In this document: positions 49,576 to 58,332 of the stretch, one piece after another
Numbering within the stretch: the first letter of the stretch is position 1
Layout: the number at the start of each line of letters is the position of its first letter
NCBI RefSeq assembly: GCF_007828865.1
Contig: NZ_VIVK01000001.1
Coordinates: 2,418,001-2,482,000 of the forward strand
Direction: 5' to 3'
DNA: 64,000 nucleotides
From: Kribbella amoyensis
GTDB lineage: Bacteria > Actinomycetota > Actinomycetes > Propionibacteriales > Kribbellaceae
The notes under the pieces: model-generated
The model's input: the letters and a program-made list of their open reading frames with translations, nothing else
Told to the model about the DNA's origin: nothing
Database searches by the model: none
Translations under genes and position numbers: made by a program

Positions 49576-49762
49576 GCTGAGGAGATTAGGCGCTGGCAGG
49601 CTCCGGTCCTGTCCGGTGGCCGGATGAGGTCAGTTGGTGAGTACGCGAGCTGCTGTCAGTGTGCGGTTGCTGTCGTGGCGTCGGGGTTGGCGACAGGGCG
49701 GCGGCAGTGGGCCGGGGTTATGTTCTGACCTTCAGGCCGGTGGTTGATTCGGAGGGTAGGGC

Positions 49763-50341
49763 ATGGAAGAGATTGCTGAGCGGTATCGGCGGCGGGCGGC
49801 GGATTTCGGGGCGAAGGTCGCTGGGGTTGCGCCGGGGGATTGGGAGCGGGCTTCGCCTTGTGCGAAGTGGTCGGCGCGGGACGTGGTCGGGCACATCGTG
49901 GAGATGCACGGATTCATGCTGACGCCGGTCGGGCGGTCGCTGGGGCCGGTCACGGTGGCGGAGGATCCCGTGGTCGCTTTCGAGCAGGCGCGGGCCGCGG
50001 TCGAGGCGGTGCTCGCCGACGCCGAGCTCGCGAACCAGGAGGTGGACACACCGGCCGGCCGGCTCACCGCGGCGGCGAACATCGACCAGGTGATCAGCGA
50101 CGACCTCGTCCTGCACGGGTGGGACCTCGCCCGCGCCACCGGGCAGGACGAGACGATGAACCCCGAGGACGTCGAGCGGTTGTGGCGCAGTACGACCGCG
50201 CTCCCGGCCGAGCTCATCGAGCAGTTCCGGACGCCGGGCGCATTCGGCCCGGGGGAGGAGGTGTTCGGTCCGGAGGTCCCCGTCGCCGAGGACGCCCCGC
50301 TTCAGGACCGGTTGCTCGGGTTCATCGGGCGGACGCCTTGA
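49763..50341 (+). CDS. TIGR03086-family DinB-fold metal-binding protein
   Basis: 192 residues of the mycothiol-dependent maleylpyruvate isomerase / DinB four-helix fold (TIGR03086 subgroup). SARDVVGHIVEMHGFM and ISDDLVLHGWDLARATGQ carry the metal-binding His residues. GGAGGGTAGGG precedes the ATG. Such proteins often use mycothiol, the actinobacterial thiol. The reaction is unknown. Its 3' end overlaps the convergent glycosyltransferase gene by 20 bases. Confidence 0.9.
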   Translation: MEEIAERYRRRAADFGAKVAGVAPGDWERASPCAKWSARDVVGHIVEMHGFMLTPVGRSLGPVTVAEDPVVAFEQARAAVEAVLADAELANQEVDTPAGRLTAAANIDQVISDDLVLHGWDLARATGQDETMNPEDVERLWRSTTALPAELIEQFRTPGAFGPGEEVFGPEVPVAEDAPLQDRLLGFIGRTP

Positions 50342-51656
50342 GGGCCGAGGTGAGCTGGTCCGGCGAGTAGTACACGGTGCTGTCCGCGCAGACCGGCGCG
50401 TCGTCGAGCCTCGCGGCCAGCGACGCGCCGTCCGCGGCCAGCAGGGCATCCCCACGATCCACGACGGGCTGCAGGTACTCGTGGCCCGGCAGTTCGGCGA
50501 CCGCGGTCCGGCAGCCCGTCGCCATGCCCTCGAAGAGTGCGGTCGTGGAGACGCCGACCTGGTACGCGGCCGTGCTCTGCAGATCGAGCGTCGACTCCGA
50601 CGGACCGGCCGAGATCCGCAGCTTGCTCCCGGCGGGGACGGTGTAGTCGGTCGGGTGCTCGCTCGGGTGCAACCGGAACACCACGTCCAGCTCCGGTCGC
50701 GCGGCCGCGAAGTCGGCGGCGAACTCCAGCAACGACGGCCCGATCGTCCCCTGGGAGAGGAAGACCACGCGGTCCGGGTCCTTCGCGCCGGGCGGTGGCA
50801 GGTACGGCGCGCCGACCACGCGCGTCGCCATCCCCGCGGGCAGCTCGGCCACCGTCGTCCAGTACGAGCCGAAGCACCACAGCTCGTCCGGCTGGTCCGG
50901 TACCGCCGGGCGGCCGGGGTAGCTGTAGCCGAGGTGATACGGGCTGATCGCGCCGTGCTGCAGCTCGACGACCGGGATACCCAGGTCGCGCGCGGCCCCG
51001 ACGAGGTGCTGGTGGAAGTACGCGACCACGGCGTACACGGTCTTGATCCGGTGGCGCCGCAGCAGCGCGCGGTAGATCGTGCGCAGCCGGACGTGCTTCG
51101 GGATCTCCCGGGCGACCAGGGCGCCGATCGGGACCTTGACCCCGGTCAGTGCCTCCAGCGCGTCCGCGACCGTCGCGCACTTGGCGTCCACGGACCGGCT
51201 CCGGATCGCGCCGGCCGCCGAGGTGAAGAAGTCCAGGTTGCGGCTGCCGGTCAGCGGGGTGCCGTTGATCCCGGAGTCCAGCACCAGCGCGGACGGGCCG
51301 AGCTCCGCGCGCAACCGGTCGGTGTAGATCTCGACACCGCCCGGTTTCCGCGGATGCGGCACCACCAGCGCGTCGTACGTGCCGGTGGCCAGGAACGGAT
51401 TGCGGGTGGCGACCCCGGCGACGTGCTTGCCGACCAGCCGGGCCTTGTCGGACCGGGTCCGGCGGACCGGGTGCGGCTCGCCGTGGATGCCGCTGCGCCG
51501 GGTCAGCTCATGGAAGACGCGCATCCGGATGATCGGCCACGGGTGCGCTCCCTGGATCCGCCAGCTCAGCAGATCCAGCTCCTTCTCCACCTGCCAGACC
51601 GCCTGGCACAGCGTCGCCACGCTCTGGTCGTGCGTGCCGTTCCCGGTACTCGTCAT
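50322..51656 (-). CDS. GT-B-like polysaccharide/sialyltransferase-type enzyme
   Basis: 444 residues, no membrane spans. ELQHGAISPYHLGYSYP in the middle and VVFRLHPSEHPTDY towards the C-terminus resemble capsule-polysaccharide and sialyltransferase-like GT-B enzymes. TALFEGMATGCRTAV follows, as in nucleotide-sugar domains. The start at 51656 (TAGGGA six bases upstream) would overlap the upstream GT2 gene by 149 bases; a shorter protein starting at MRVFHEL (51524) is conceivable. It and the GT2 gene probably build the same surface glycan. Donor unknown. Confidence 0.75.
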   Translation of the reverse strand: MTSTGNGTHDQSVATLCQAVWQVEKELDLLSWRIQGAHPWPIIRMRVFHELTRRSGIHGEPHPVRRTRSDKARLVGKHVAGVATRNPFLATGTYDALVVPHPRKPGGVEIYTDRLRAELGPSALVLDSGINGTPLTGSRNLDFFTSAAGAIRSRSVDAKCATVADALEALTGVKVPIGALVAREIPKHVRLRTIYRALLRRHRIKTVYAVVAYFHQHLVGAARDLGIPVVELQHGAISPYHLGYSYPGRPAVPDQPDELWCFGSYWTTVAELPAGMATRVVGAPYLPPPGAKDPDRVVFLSQGTIGPSLLEFAADFAAARPELDVVFRLHPSEHPTDYTVPAGSKLRISAGPSESTLDLQSTAAYQVGVSTTALFEGMATGCRTAVAELPGHEYLQPVVDRGDALLAADGASLAARLDDAPVCADSTVYYSPDQLTSALKASAR

Positions 51657-52554
51657 GGTTGATCCCTACTATGCCCGCCAGGCTGCCGACGCCCGAGAAG
51701 AACCGGCGGACCGCCTTGAGCAGATACGTCTTCCGGAAGGTGACCAGGCCGCCGAGGCCGTACGCGAAGGCCGAGGCGATCCGCGCCAGAGCATAGGCCA
51801 GCGCCTTCAGGTAGCTGGCCGCGCCCGGCCGGATCAGGACCCGGCTGATGCTGTCCCCGCTGCCGGACCGGAACGCGCGCCGGAACAGCCAGCGCAGCGT
51901 GGTCCGCGAGGCCGGCACGTCCTCGGTGATCAGCGCCTCCTCGCACCACACGATCCTGTACCCGGCCGCGTGCACCCGCAGGAAGAAGTGCAGGTCGCTC
52001 GATCCGGTGTAGCGGAACGCGGGATGGAAGGCCGGCGTCACCGCGTGGTAGACGCGCTGCGCGACGAGGGTGTTGTTCGTGTACGCCTTGTTCAGCACGT
52101 CGCCGGTCGCGTGCTTGCCGGTCGAGTCGTGCACGTCGCTGTACCGGTTCCAGGCCGGCGCGCCGGGCGGCAGCGTGCCCTTCACCGGCCCGGTCACCAC
52201 GTCGGCGCCGGTCCGCTCCCAGGCGGCCAGCAGGGTCGCGAGCCAGCCCGGCGGCGCCACCTCGTCGTCGTCGACGAAGATCAGCGCGTCGTCGTCCCAG
52301 GCGAGCTGGACCGAGGTCTCGCGGGCGAACGGGATCCCCGGCTCCGCCTCGATCGCGGACTCGATCGGGTACGGCCCGGTGGAGGCCGCGATCACGTCCG
52401 CGGCCGATCCCTCGGCGTCGTTGTCGACCACCACGATCCGGACGGAGTACCCCGCGTCGCCGGGCAGTTCCTGCGCCTGCAGGCTTTCCAGCAGGGCGGC
52501 GAGCAGCTCGGGTCGCCGGAAGGTGATCACGGCGATGGCGACGGTGGTGCTCAT
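51508..52554 (-). CDS. family 2 glycosyltransferase
   Basis: 348 residues. The GT-A start is VAIAVITFRRPELLAALLESL, with VVVDNDAEG and the DxD-type motif ALIFVDDDEVAPPGWL, then FRYTGSSDLHFFLRV. The catalytic part ends near residue 300; the last 50 residues (Glu/Gly/Ala-rich) run into the reading frame of the next gene. The ATG at 52554 starts right before the domain. Membrane association through a short hydrophobic segment (ALAYALARIASAFAYGLGGL) is likely. The acceptor is unknown. Confidence 0.88.
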   Translation of the reverse strand: MSTTVAIAVITFRRPELLAALLESLQAQELPGDAGYSVRIVVVDNDAEGSAADVIAASTGPYPIESAIEAEPGIPFARETSVQLAWDDDALIFVDDDEVAPPGWLATLLAAWERTGADVVTGPVKGTLPPGAPAWNRYSDVHDSTGKHATGDVLNKAYTNNTLVAQRVYHAVTPAFHPAFRYTGSSDLHFFLRVHAAGYRIVWCEEALITEDVPASRTTLRWLFRRAFRSGSGDSISRVLIRPGAASYLKALAYALARIASAFAYGLGGLVTFRKTYLLKAVRRFFSGVGSLAGIVGINHDEYRERHARPERGDAVPGGLAGGEGAGSAELADPGSAPVADHPDARLP

Positions 52555-52627
52555 GGCGTCCGAGACTAGCGGCCCGGGCCGGACCGAGGCCAAACCCGGC
52601 GCTGTACCTCTGAGTACACTCGATCGG

Positions 52628-53188
52628 GTGGAGACGGCGGAACGGTTGATCCGGAGTACCCAGCGGCTGCTCTGGGAACGCGGCTACGTGGGCACCAGCC
52701 CGAAGGCGATCCAGCGCGACGCCGACGCCGGCCAGGGCAGCATGTACCACCACTTCAGCGGCAAGGCCGAGCTGGCGAGGACCGCGATCGAGCGCTCCGG
52801 TACCGAACTGCGCGCCGCCGCCGAGGAGCAGTTCGCCGGACCCGGGACCGCGACCGAGCGGATCACCCTCTACCTCGCACGCGACCGCGACGTCCTTCGC
52901 GGCTGCCGGATCGGCCGCCTCACCGCCGACCCGGACGTGCTCGCCGACCCGGTACTCCGCGCGCCGGTCGCCGACACCTTCGCCTGGCTGCGGACCCGGC
53001 TCGCCGAGATAATTGCCGAGGGCAAACGAAACGGGGAGTACCCGGACCGGCTCGACCCGGACCGGACCGCGGCCACCGTCGCCGCGGTCCTGCAAGGTGG
53101 GTACGTGCTGGCCCGGGCGGCCGGTGACGACGCGCCGTTCGAGCTGGCCGTGCAAGGACTGGTCGACCTACTCCGAGGAGTCACGTGA
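52628..53188 (+). CDS. TetR-family transcription regulator
   Basis: 186 residues. The N-terminal helix-turn-helix reads AERLIRSTQRLLWERGYVGTSPKAIQRDADAGQGSMYHHFSGKAEL in family order, with a C-terminal ligand domain. GTG at 52628 is chosen because it begins the first helix and no better start exists. The stop overlaps the start of the LLM oxidoreductase (TGATG), so the regulator probably controls that gene with itself. Ligand unknown. Confidence 0.9.
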   Translation: METAERLIRSTQRLLWERGYVGTSPKAIQRDADAGQGSMYHHFSGKAELARTAIERSGTELRAAAEEQFAGPGTATERITLYLARDRDVLRGCRIGRLTADPDVLADPVLRAPVADTFAWLRTRLAEIIAEGKRNGEYPDRLDPDRTAATVAAVLQGGYVLARAAGDDAPFELAVQGLVDLLRGVT

Positions 53189-54048
53189 TGAGAATCGGTG
53201 CCGTCTTCCCGCAACTCGAGATCGGCAGTGACCCGGCGGCGATCCGCGGCTGGGTCGAGACCGTGGAGGGCGCCGGGTACACCCACGCGCTCGCGTACGA
53301 CCACGTGCTCGGCGCCGATCCCGCGAACCGGCCCCGCTGGCAGGGGTACACCGACAAGTCCTTGTTCCACGAGGTCTTCGTGCTCTTCGGGTACCTGGCC
53401 GCCATCACCCACCACCTCGAACTCGTCACCGGCGTCCTCGTCCTCCCGCAGCGCGAGACCGCGTTGGTCGCGAAACAGGCCGCCGAGGTGGACGTACTCA
53501 GCCGCGGCCGGCTCCGGCTCGGGGTCGGTATCGGCTGGAACCACGTCGAGTACCAGGCGCTCGGCGTCCCGTTCGAGCGGCGCGGAGCCAGGCTGACCGA
53601 GCAGGTGGACGTGTTGCGCAAGCTCTGGGCCGACCCGGTGATCAGCTACCAGGGCCGCTTCCACGAGATCGAGGAGGCCGGGCTGAACCCGATGCCGGGC
53701 CGGCAGATCCCGATCTGGTTCGGCGGTGGCGCCGACGCGGTGCTGCGCCGGACCGGCCGGATCGGCGACGGCTGGATGCCGCAGGTGCCGCCCGACGAGA
53801 AGGCGAAGGCGAGCGTCGACCGCCTGCGCGCGTACGCCGTGGAGGCCGGCCGTGATCCCGCCGACGTCGGCATCGAACCGCGGCTCACCCTGGCCCAGGT
53901 CCCGGAGAAGGACTGGCCCGGGTACGTCGACGCCTGGCGCGAACTGGGTGCGACCCACTTCTGCGTCAACACGATGGGCCTCGGACTCAGGTCCCCCGAC
54001 GACCACGCTGCCGTGCTCCGTGATGTCCTGCCCTTGGTGACGAACTGA
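53188..54048 (+). CDS. LLM-class F420-dependent oxidoreductase
   Basis: Luciferase-like monooxygenase fold, 286 residues. The start MRIGAVFPQLEIGSDPAAI, YDHVLGADPANRP, then LRLGVGIGWNHVEYQALG and IPIWFGGGADAVLRR match the actinobacterial F420-dependent LLM group. ATG shares a base with the TetR stop. F420 use is by family; the substrate is unknown. The TetR gene upstream is the natural regulator. Confidence 0.92.
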   Translation: MRIGAVFPQLEIGSDPAAIRGWVETVEGAGYTHALAYDHVLGADPANRPRWQGYTDKSLFHEVFVLFGYLAAITHHLELVTGVLVLPQRETALVAKQAAEVDVLSRGRLRLGVGIGWNHVEYQALGVPFERRGARLTEQVDVLRKLWADPVISYQGRFHEIEEAGLNPMPGRQIPIWFGGGADAVLRRTGRIGDGWMPQVPPDEKAKASVDRLRAYAVEAGRDPADVGIEPRLTLAQVPEKDWPGYVDAWRELGATHFCVNTMGLGLRSPDDHAAVLRDVLPLVTN

Positions 54049-54076
54049 AGCATCCGACGACCGGAGGGGTGAACCG

Positions 54077-54679
54077 ATGCGCGCGGTGGACGGCGACGGG
54101 ACCGAGCGGCGGGGACTGTGGCCGCAGTACCCGATCCGGACGGAGCGGCTCGATCTGCGGCCGCATCGACGCGACGACCTGGACGACCTGTTCGCGTTCC
54201 ACTCCCGGCCGGAGGTGGTCCGGTACACGCCCTGGCCGGTGCGCGATCGGGAGGAGACCCGGATCGCGCTGGAGGCGAAGCTGGCCCGGGACGCGCTGAC
54301 CGAGCCTGGGCAGTGGCTCGTCCTGGCGATCGAGCTGCGCGAGACCAGGACGGTGATCGGCGAGGTACTGCTCAAGTGGGTGAGCGACATCGACCGGCAG
54401 GGCGAGATCGGGTTCGCGCTGCACACCGACTACCACGGGCGCGGAATCGCGGCCGAGGCGGCGCGGGCGGTCCTGCGGCTGGGCTTCGAGGACCTCGGGC
54501 TGCACCGGATCTGCGGGATCTGCGTCGACGCGAACGCAGCCTCCGCCGGCCTGCTGCAACGGCTAGGAATGACGCTGGAGGGCCGCTTCGTCGACAATGC
54601 CTTCTTCAAAGGCGAATGGATCACCGAACTCCTCTTCGCGATCCGCGAGGACGACTGGCGAGCTCAGTCCCAGGCCTGA
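54077..54679 (+). CDS. GNAT-family N-acetyltransferase, RimJ/RimL-like
   Basis: 200 residues of the Rim-type GNAT fold. TERLDLRPHRRDDLDDLFAF opens the domain. Acetyl-CoA binding is seen in HTDYHGRGIAAEAARAVL, followed by DANAASAGLLQRLGMTLEG. GGAGGGG lies 9 bases before the ATG. The substrate may be an N-terminal amino group of a protein or a small molecule. Its 3' end overlaps the convergent YdjC-type gene by 16 bases. Confidence 0.9.
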   Translation: MRAVDGDGTERRGLWPQYPIRTERLDLRPHRRDDLDDLFAFHSRPEVVRYTPWPVRDREETRIALEAKLARDALTEPGQWLVLAIELRETRTVIGEVLLKWVSDIDRQGEIGFALHTDYHGRGIAAEAARAVLRLGFEDLGLHRICGICVDANAASAGLLQRLGMTLEGRFVDNAFFKGEWITELLFAIREDDWRAQSQA

Positions 54680-55476
54680 AGCAGGTCGCCCCAGCCGATG
54701 ACCGTGATGCCTTCTTCCTCGACGATCTCGCGGGCCTCGGCCGAGACGAGGAAGTCGTAGTCGGACTGCCGTACCCCGGTGCCGCCGTCGTCGGGGTGGT
54801 CGAACGCGGGGTGGACGGCCCACTCGGTGAGGCCCGGTTCGAGCTCGCGGAGGCGTCGAGCGAGGTGCTGCGGTTTGTCGTCGAGGGGGACGGCGAAGCT
54901 GTCCAGGAAGTCGTGGTCGACGGTGGGGCGACCGCGGCCGGCCAGTTTGCGGCGGGAGTCGGGGAGCCAGGCGCGGACCGCGAGGCCGTACTCGTCGGCG
55001 AGTTCGACGGTGAGGTCGAAGAGGGCCGGGCGACCGCCGTCGGCGAGGCAGTGCCAGTCGACGTGCGTCGGTCGGAGACCGGCGGCGAGGACGAGCTCGA
55101 TCTGGGCCCGGAACTCCGCTTCGACGTCATCGATCGTGGCCTGGGCGAGAAGTTGCTGTTTGTCGTCCGGGGTGAAAAGTTGTCCGCCGGCGTCGAGCAG
55201 CGAGCGGCCGTCGGTGAGTGGATTCCACCGCTGGTCGGGGAAATCGGCGACCAGTGTGAGATGGATGCCAAAAGCAACGTCAGGTCGATCGGCGAGGATC
55301 CGCAGGGCATCCGGTGCACCAGGGCTCGGGGTCATCACACTGCAGGAGGCGACGAGTCCGTTGTCAAAGGCATCTACTACGGCAGGATTCGCCTGCGGGT
55401 AGATCCCGAAGTCGTCCGCGTTCACTAGCAACGTCCGCGGAGTGGTCGATGGTGGGGTCGTGGCGGCCGGGGGCAT
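54664..55476 (-). CDS. ChbG/YdjC-family carbohydrate deacetylase
   Basis: 270 residues of the YdjC/ChbG deacetylase family. LLVNADDFGIYPQANPAV holds the metal-binding Asp-Asp, FGIHLTLVADFPDQRW the first His, THVDWHCL a further His, and AVHPAFDHPDD the third. It removes acetyl from N-acetyl sugars (by analogy with chitooligosaccharide deacetylase). No signal peptide, so intracellular. It ends in convergent overlap with the GNAT gene and follows the LacI-type regulator by only 4 bases, so the pair is probably one unit. Confidence 0.92.
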   Translation of the reverse strand: MPPAATTPPSTTPRTLLVNADDFGIYPQANPAVVDAFDNGLVASCSVMTPSPGAPDALRILADRPDVAFGIHLTLVADFPDQRWNPLTDGRSLLDAGGQLFTPDDKQQLLAQATIDDVEAEFRAQIELVLAAGLRPTHVDWHCLADGGRPALFDLTVELADEYGLAVRAWLPDSRRKLAGRGRPTVDHDFLDSFAVPLDDKPQHLARRLRELEPGLTEWAVHPAFDHPDDGGTGVRQSDYDFLVSAEAREIVEEEGITVIGWGDLLQAWD

Positions 55477-55480
55477 TCGC

Positions 55481-56527
55481 TCAGTCTGTGCGGGTTCTCG
55501 ACTTCTTGCCAGTGGGTTTTGCGGGAGTGTTGGCGGTGGAGCCTCTGATGACGAGGGGGCAGGGGAGGAGTTGGGTGGTGGTCGGACGGGCCGGGTCGGC
55601 GATTCGTTGGCGGAGGAGGGTGAGGCCGGCTTCGACGATGGCGTGGACCGGCTGGTCCACGGTGGTCAGGTCGAAGGCTTCCCATGACGCGAGGTCGGTG
55701 TTGTCGAAGCCGATCAGCCAGACGTCGTCGGGGACTTGGACGCCGCGGGCCCGGGCGCCGTCGAGGAGACCGAAGGCGAGCAGGTCGGTGACGGTGTAGA
55801 TCGCGGTCGGCGGTTTCGCCCGGGACAGCAGCTTCTGCGCCGCCGCGTGCCCGTCCGCGTGGCCGACGCCGGTGGTGACCACGTTGCTGGTCTTGATCTT
55901 CACGCCCGCGTCGTCCAGCGCGGCCCGGAACCCGAGGTCGCGGTCGCGGGAGGTGTTGCCGGTGTGGGCCAGGGTGACCAGGCCGATGTCGCGGTGGCCC
56001 GCCTCGACCAGGTACCGGCCGGCGTCGTACGCGCCCTGCCAGTTGTCGCCGACCACCTGGTCGCAGTCGAGCCCGTCGATGCCGCGGTGCAGCAGGACGG
56101 TCGGCGTACCGGAGGCGACCGCGGCCGCGTGCAGCCGGGAGTCGTAGGTGGCCGAGGTGAGGATGAAGCCGTCGACCAGGCGCTGCTGGACCACCTCGGC
56201 GACCGACTCCTCCGGGTCGTGCTCGATGTTCCACAGGATCATGTGCAGCCCGGCCTCGCTCAGCCGGCGGCCGATCTCGTCCAGTAGCGCGGCGTGGAAC
56301 GGGCTGGTCACCCGGGTCATGAAGACGCCGATGGTGTCGGTCCGGCCGGTCTTCATCGCCCGGGCCAGCGCGTTCGGGGTGTAGTTCGTCTCGGCCAGCA
56401 CCTGCAGCACCCGGGCCCGGGTGTCCGGGCTGACCCGGGGGTTGTTCGTGAGGACCCGGGAGACCGTCGCCTGGGACACTCCGGCCAGCCGCGCCAGGTC
56501 CCGGCTGGTGGGTGGTCGCTCCCCCAT
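55481..56527 (-). CDS. LacI-family regulator, second
   Basis: 348-residue LacI-type repressor. The helix-turn-helix is SRDLARLAGVSQATVSRVLTN and the hinge NALARAMKTGRTDTIGVFM; the effector domain has FILTSATYDSRL, LLHRGIDGLD and IGFDNTDLASWEAFDLTTVD. GGAGGAGGGG precedes the ATG. It is 4 bases upstream of the YdjC deacetylase and likely controls it in response to an amino sugar. No obvious palindrome is seen next to it. Confidence 0.92.
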   Translation of the reverse strand: MGERPPTSRDLARLAGVSQATVSRVLTNNPRVSPDTRARVLQVLAETNYTPNALARAMKTGRTDTIGVFMTRVTSPFHAALLDEIGRRLSEAGLHMILWNIEHDPEESVAEVVQQRLVDGFILTSATYDSRLHAAAVASGTPTVLLHRGIDGLDCDQVVGDNWQGAYDAGRYLVEAGHRDIGLVTLAHTGNTSRDRDLGFRAALDDAGVKIKTSNVVTTGVGHADGHAAAQKLLSRAKPPTAIYTVTDLLAFGLLDGARARGVQVPDDVWLIGFDNTDLASWEAFDLTTVDQPVHAIVEAGLTLLRQRIADPARPTTTQLLPCPLVIRGSTANTPAKPTGKKSRTRTD

Positions 56528-56606
56528 CACCCCTCCTCCGCTCGTTCCGGACCACAGAGTCTCATGGTTCGCCGTTGACCTCGTGCGATGACCCAGGGAG
56601 GCCGCC

Positions 56607-56681
56607 GTGTCCGGTGAGGACGGCTGGATTACGGTCGAGGTAACCCGAATCACCGATCACGAACTACTGGTCATCGACTAG
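56607..56681 (+). CDS. 24-codon ORF upstream of malate synthase
   Basis: A GTG with AGGGAGG five bases upstream starts a 24-residue ORF (VSGEDGWITVEVTRITDHEL to VID) that ends 12 bases before the malate synthase start. The peptide has no family. Good ribosome binding site and close position suggest a leader peptide or a small protein in one transcript with the next gene; both are possible. Confidence 0.45.
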   Translation: MSGEDGWITVEVTRITDHELLVID

Positions 56682-56693
56682 AGGGAGCAACCT

Positions 56694-58265
56694 GTGGCAG
56701 TCGAGGTCACCGGACCTTTGCACGAGCGGTACGACGAGATCCTGTCCGAGCGGGCGCTCGAGCTGATCGGGCTGCTGCACCGGGAGCTGAACCAGCGCCG
56801 GCTCGCGTTGCTGGAGCGGCGGCGGGCGCGGGTGGAGGAAATCGCGGCCGGTGGGTCGCTCGGGTTCCTGGCCGAGACGGCGGCGGTGCGCGAGGACCCG
56901 GACTGGCGGGTCGCCGCGCCCGCGCCGGGACTGGTCGACCGGCGGGTGGAGATCACCGGGCCGACCGACCGGAAGATGACGATCAACGCGCTGAACTCGG
57001 GCGCGAAGGTGTGGCTGGCCGATCACGAGGACGCCAACACCCCGCTGTGGGAGAACGTCGTCGGCGGCCAGCTCAACCTGCTCGACGCGATCACCCGGTC
57101 GATCGACTTCACCAGCGAGGCCGGCAAGGCGTACACGCTGAAGCCGGACGACGAGCTGGCCACGATCGTGGTCCGGCCGCGCGGCTGGCACCTACCGGAG
57201 AAGCACATCCTGGTCGACGGCGAGCGGACCTCGGGTGCCCTCGTCGACTTCGCCCTGTACCTGGTCGCTTCCGGGCAGCGCCAGCTGGATCGCGGCCAGG
57301 GGCCGTACTTCTATCTGCCGAAGATGGAGTCGCACCTGGAGGCGCGGCTGTGGAACGACGCGTTCGTGCTGGCCCAGGACTTCCTGGGCATCCCGCGCGG
57401 CACGATCCGGGCCACCGTGCTGATCGAGACGTTCCCGGCCGCGTTCGAGATGGAGGAGATCCTCTACGAACTGCGCGAGCACTCGGCCGGACTGAACGCG
57501 GGCCGCTGGGACTTCATGTTCAGCGTGATCAAGACGTACCGGACCCGCGGCGCCGACTTCCAGCTCCCGGACCGGAACTCGGTCACCATGACGGTCCCGT
57601 TCATGCGCGCGTACACCGAGCTCCTGGTCCGGACGTGTCACCAGCGCGGCGCGCACGCGATCGGCGGGATGGCGGCGTTCATCCCGAGCAAGGACCCGGC
57701 CGTCAACGAGCAGGCGTTCGCGAAGGTGGAGGCCGACAAGCGCCGCGAGGCCGGGGACGGGTTCGACGGATCGTGGGTCGCGCACCCGGGCATGGTCGAC
57801 ACCTGCCGGCGCGTCTTCGACGAGGTGCTCGGTGACGAGCCCAACCAGCTCGGCAAGCTCCGCGAGGACGTCCAGGTCACCGCGGACCAGCTCCTCGACG
57901 TCGCCGCGACCCCGGGCGAGGTGACCGAGGCCGGTCTGCGGAACAACATCAGCGTCGCCGTCCAGTACCTCACCGCCTGGCTGGAAGGGACGGGTGCAGT
58001 CGGCATCTTCAACCTGATGGAGGACGCGGCCACCGCCGAGATCTCCCGCTCGCAGATCTGGCAGTGGCGGCAGAACGCCGTGGTCCTGGACACCGGCCGG
58101 ACCGTCACCACCGAGCTGGTCACCGAACTCGCCGACGAGGAGATCGCCAAGCTCGACGGCGACCCGGCCCGCTACCAAGCAGCCCGCGAGACCTTCCTGG
58201 AAGTCGCCATCGCCGACGAGTACGCCGACTTCCTCACCCTCCCGGCCTACGAACGCATGCCCTAG
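56694..58265 (+). CDS. aceB: malate synthase A
   Basis: Malate synthase of the A form, 523 residues, normal length. It condenses glyoxylate and acetyl-CoA to malate in the glyoxylate shunt. Visible are TDRKMTINALNSGAKVWLADHED, VVRPRGWHLPEKHI, MESHLEARLWNDAF, RATVLIETFPAAFEMEEIL (Glu), LNAGRWDFMFSVIK with the catalytic Asp, and IGGMAAFIPSK. GAGGGAGC precedes the GTG. No isocitrate lyase is adjacent. It converges with the HAD-like gene through a hairpin. Confidence 0.96.
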   Translation: MAVEVTGPLHERYDEILSERALELIGLLHRELNQRRLALLERRRARVEEIAAGGSLGFLAETAAVREDPDWRVAAPAPGLVDRRVEITGPTDRKMTINALNSGAKVWLADHEDANTPLWENVVGGQLNLLDAITRSIDFTSEAGKAYTLKPDDELATIVVRPRGWHLPEKHILVDGERTSGALVDFALYLVASGQRQLDRGQGPYFYLPKMESHLEARLWNDAFVLAQDFLGIPRGTIRATVLIETFPAAFEMEEILYELREHSAGLNAGRWDFMFSVIKTYRTRGADFQLPDRNSVTMTVPFMRAYTELLVRTCHQRGAHAIGGMAAFIPSKDPAVNEQAFAKVEADKRREAGDGFDGSWVAHPGMVDTCRRVFDEVLGDEPNQLGKLREDVQVTADQLLDVAATPGEVTEAGLRNNISVAVQYLTAWLEGTGAVGIFNLMEDAATAEISRSQIWQWRQNAVVLDTGRTVTTELVTELADEEIAKLDGDPARYQAARETFLEVAIADEYADFLTLPAYERMP

Positions 58266-58273
58266 GTGGCTTG

Positions 58274-58312
58274 TCGAGCGGCAGCGTTGAGCCGATCGGC
58301 GCCGCCGCTCGA
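58274..58312. terminator. hairpin terminator after malate synthase
   Basis: Arms 58274-58282 and 58304-58312 form a perfect 9-bp stem with a 21-base loop that itself contains a 10-bp palindrome. It sits between convergent genes, so it may serve both. Confidence 0.5.
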
Positions 58313-58332
58313 TTCGTCAGCTGCTGAGGAGG

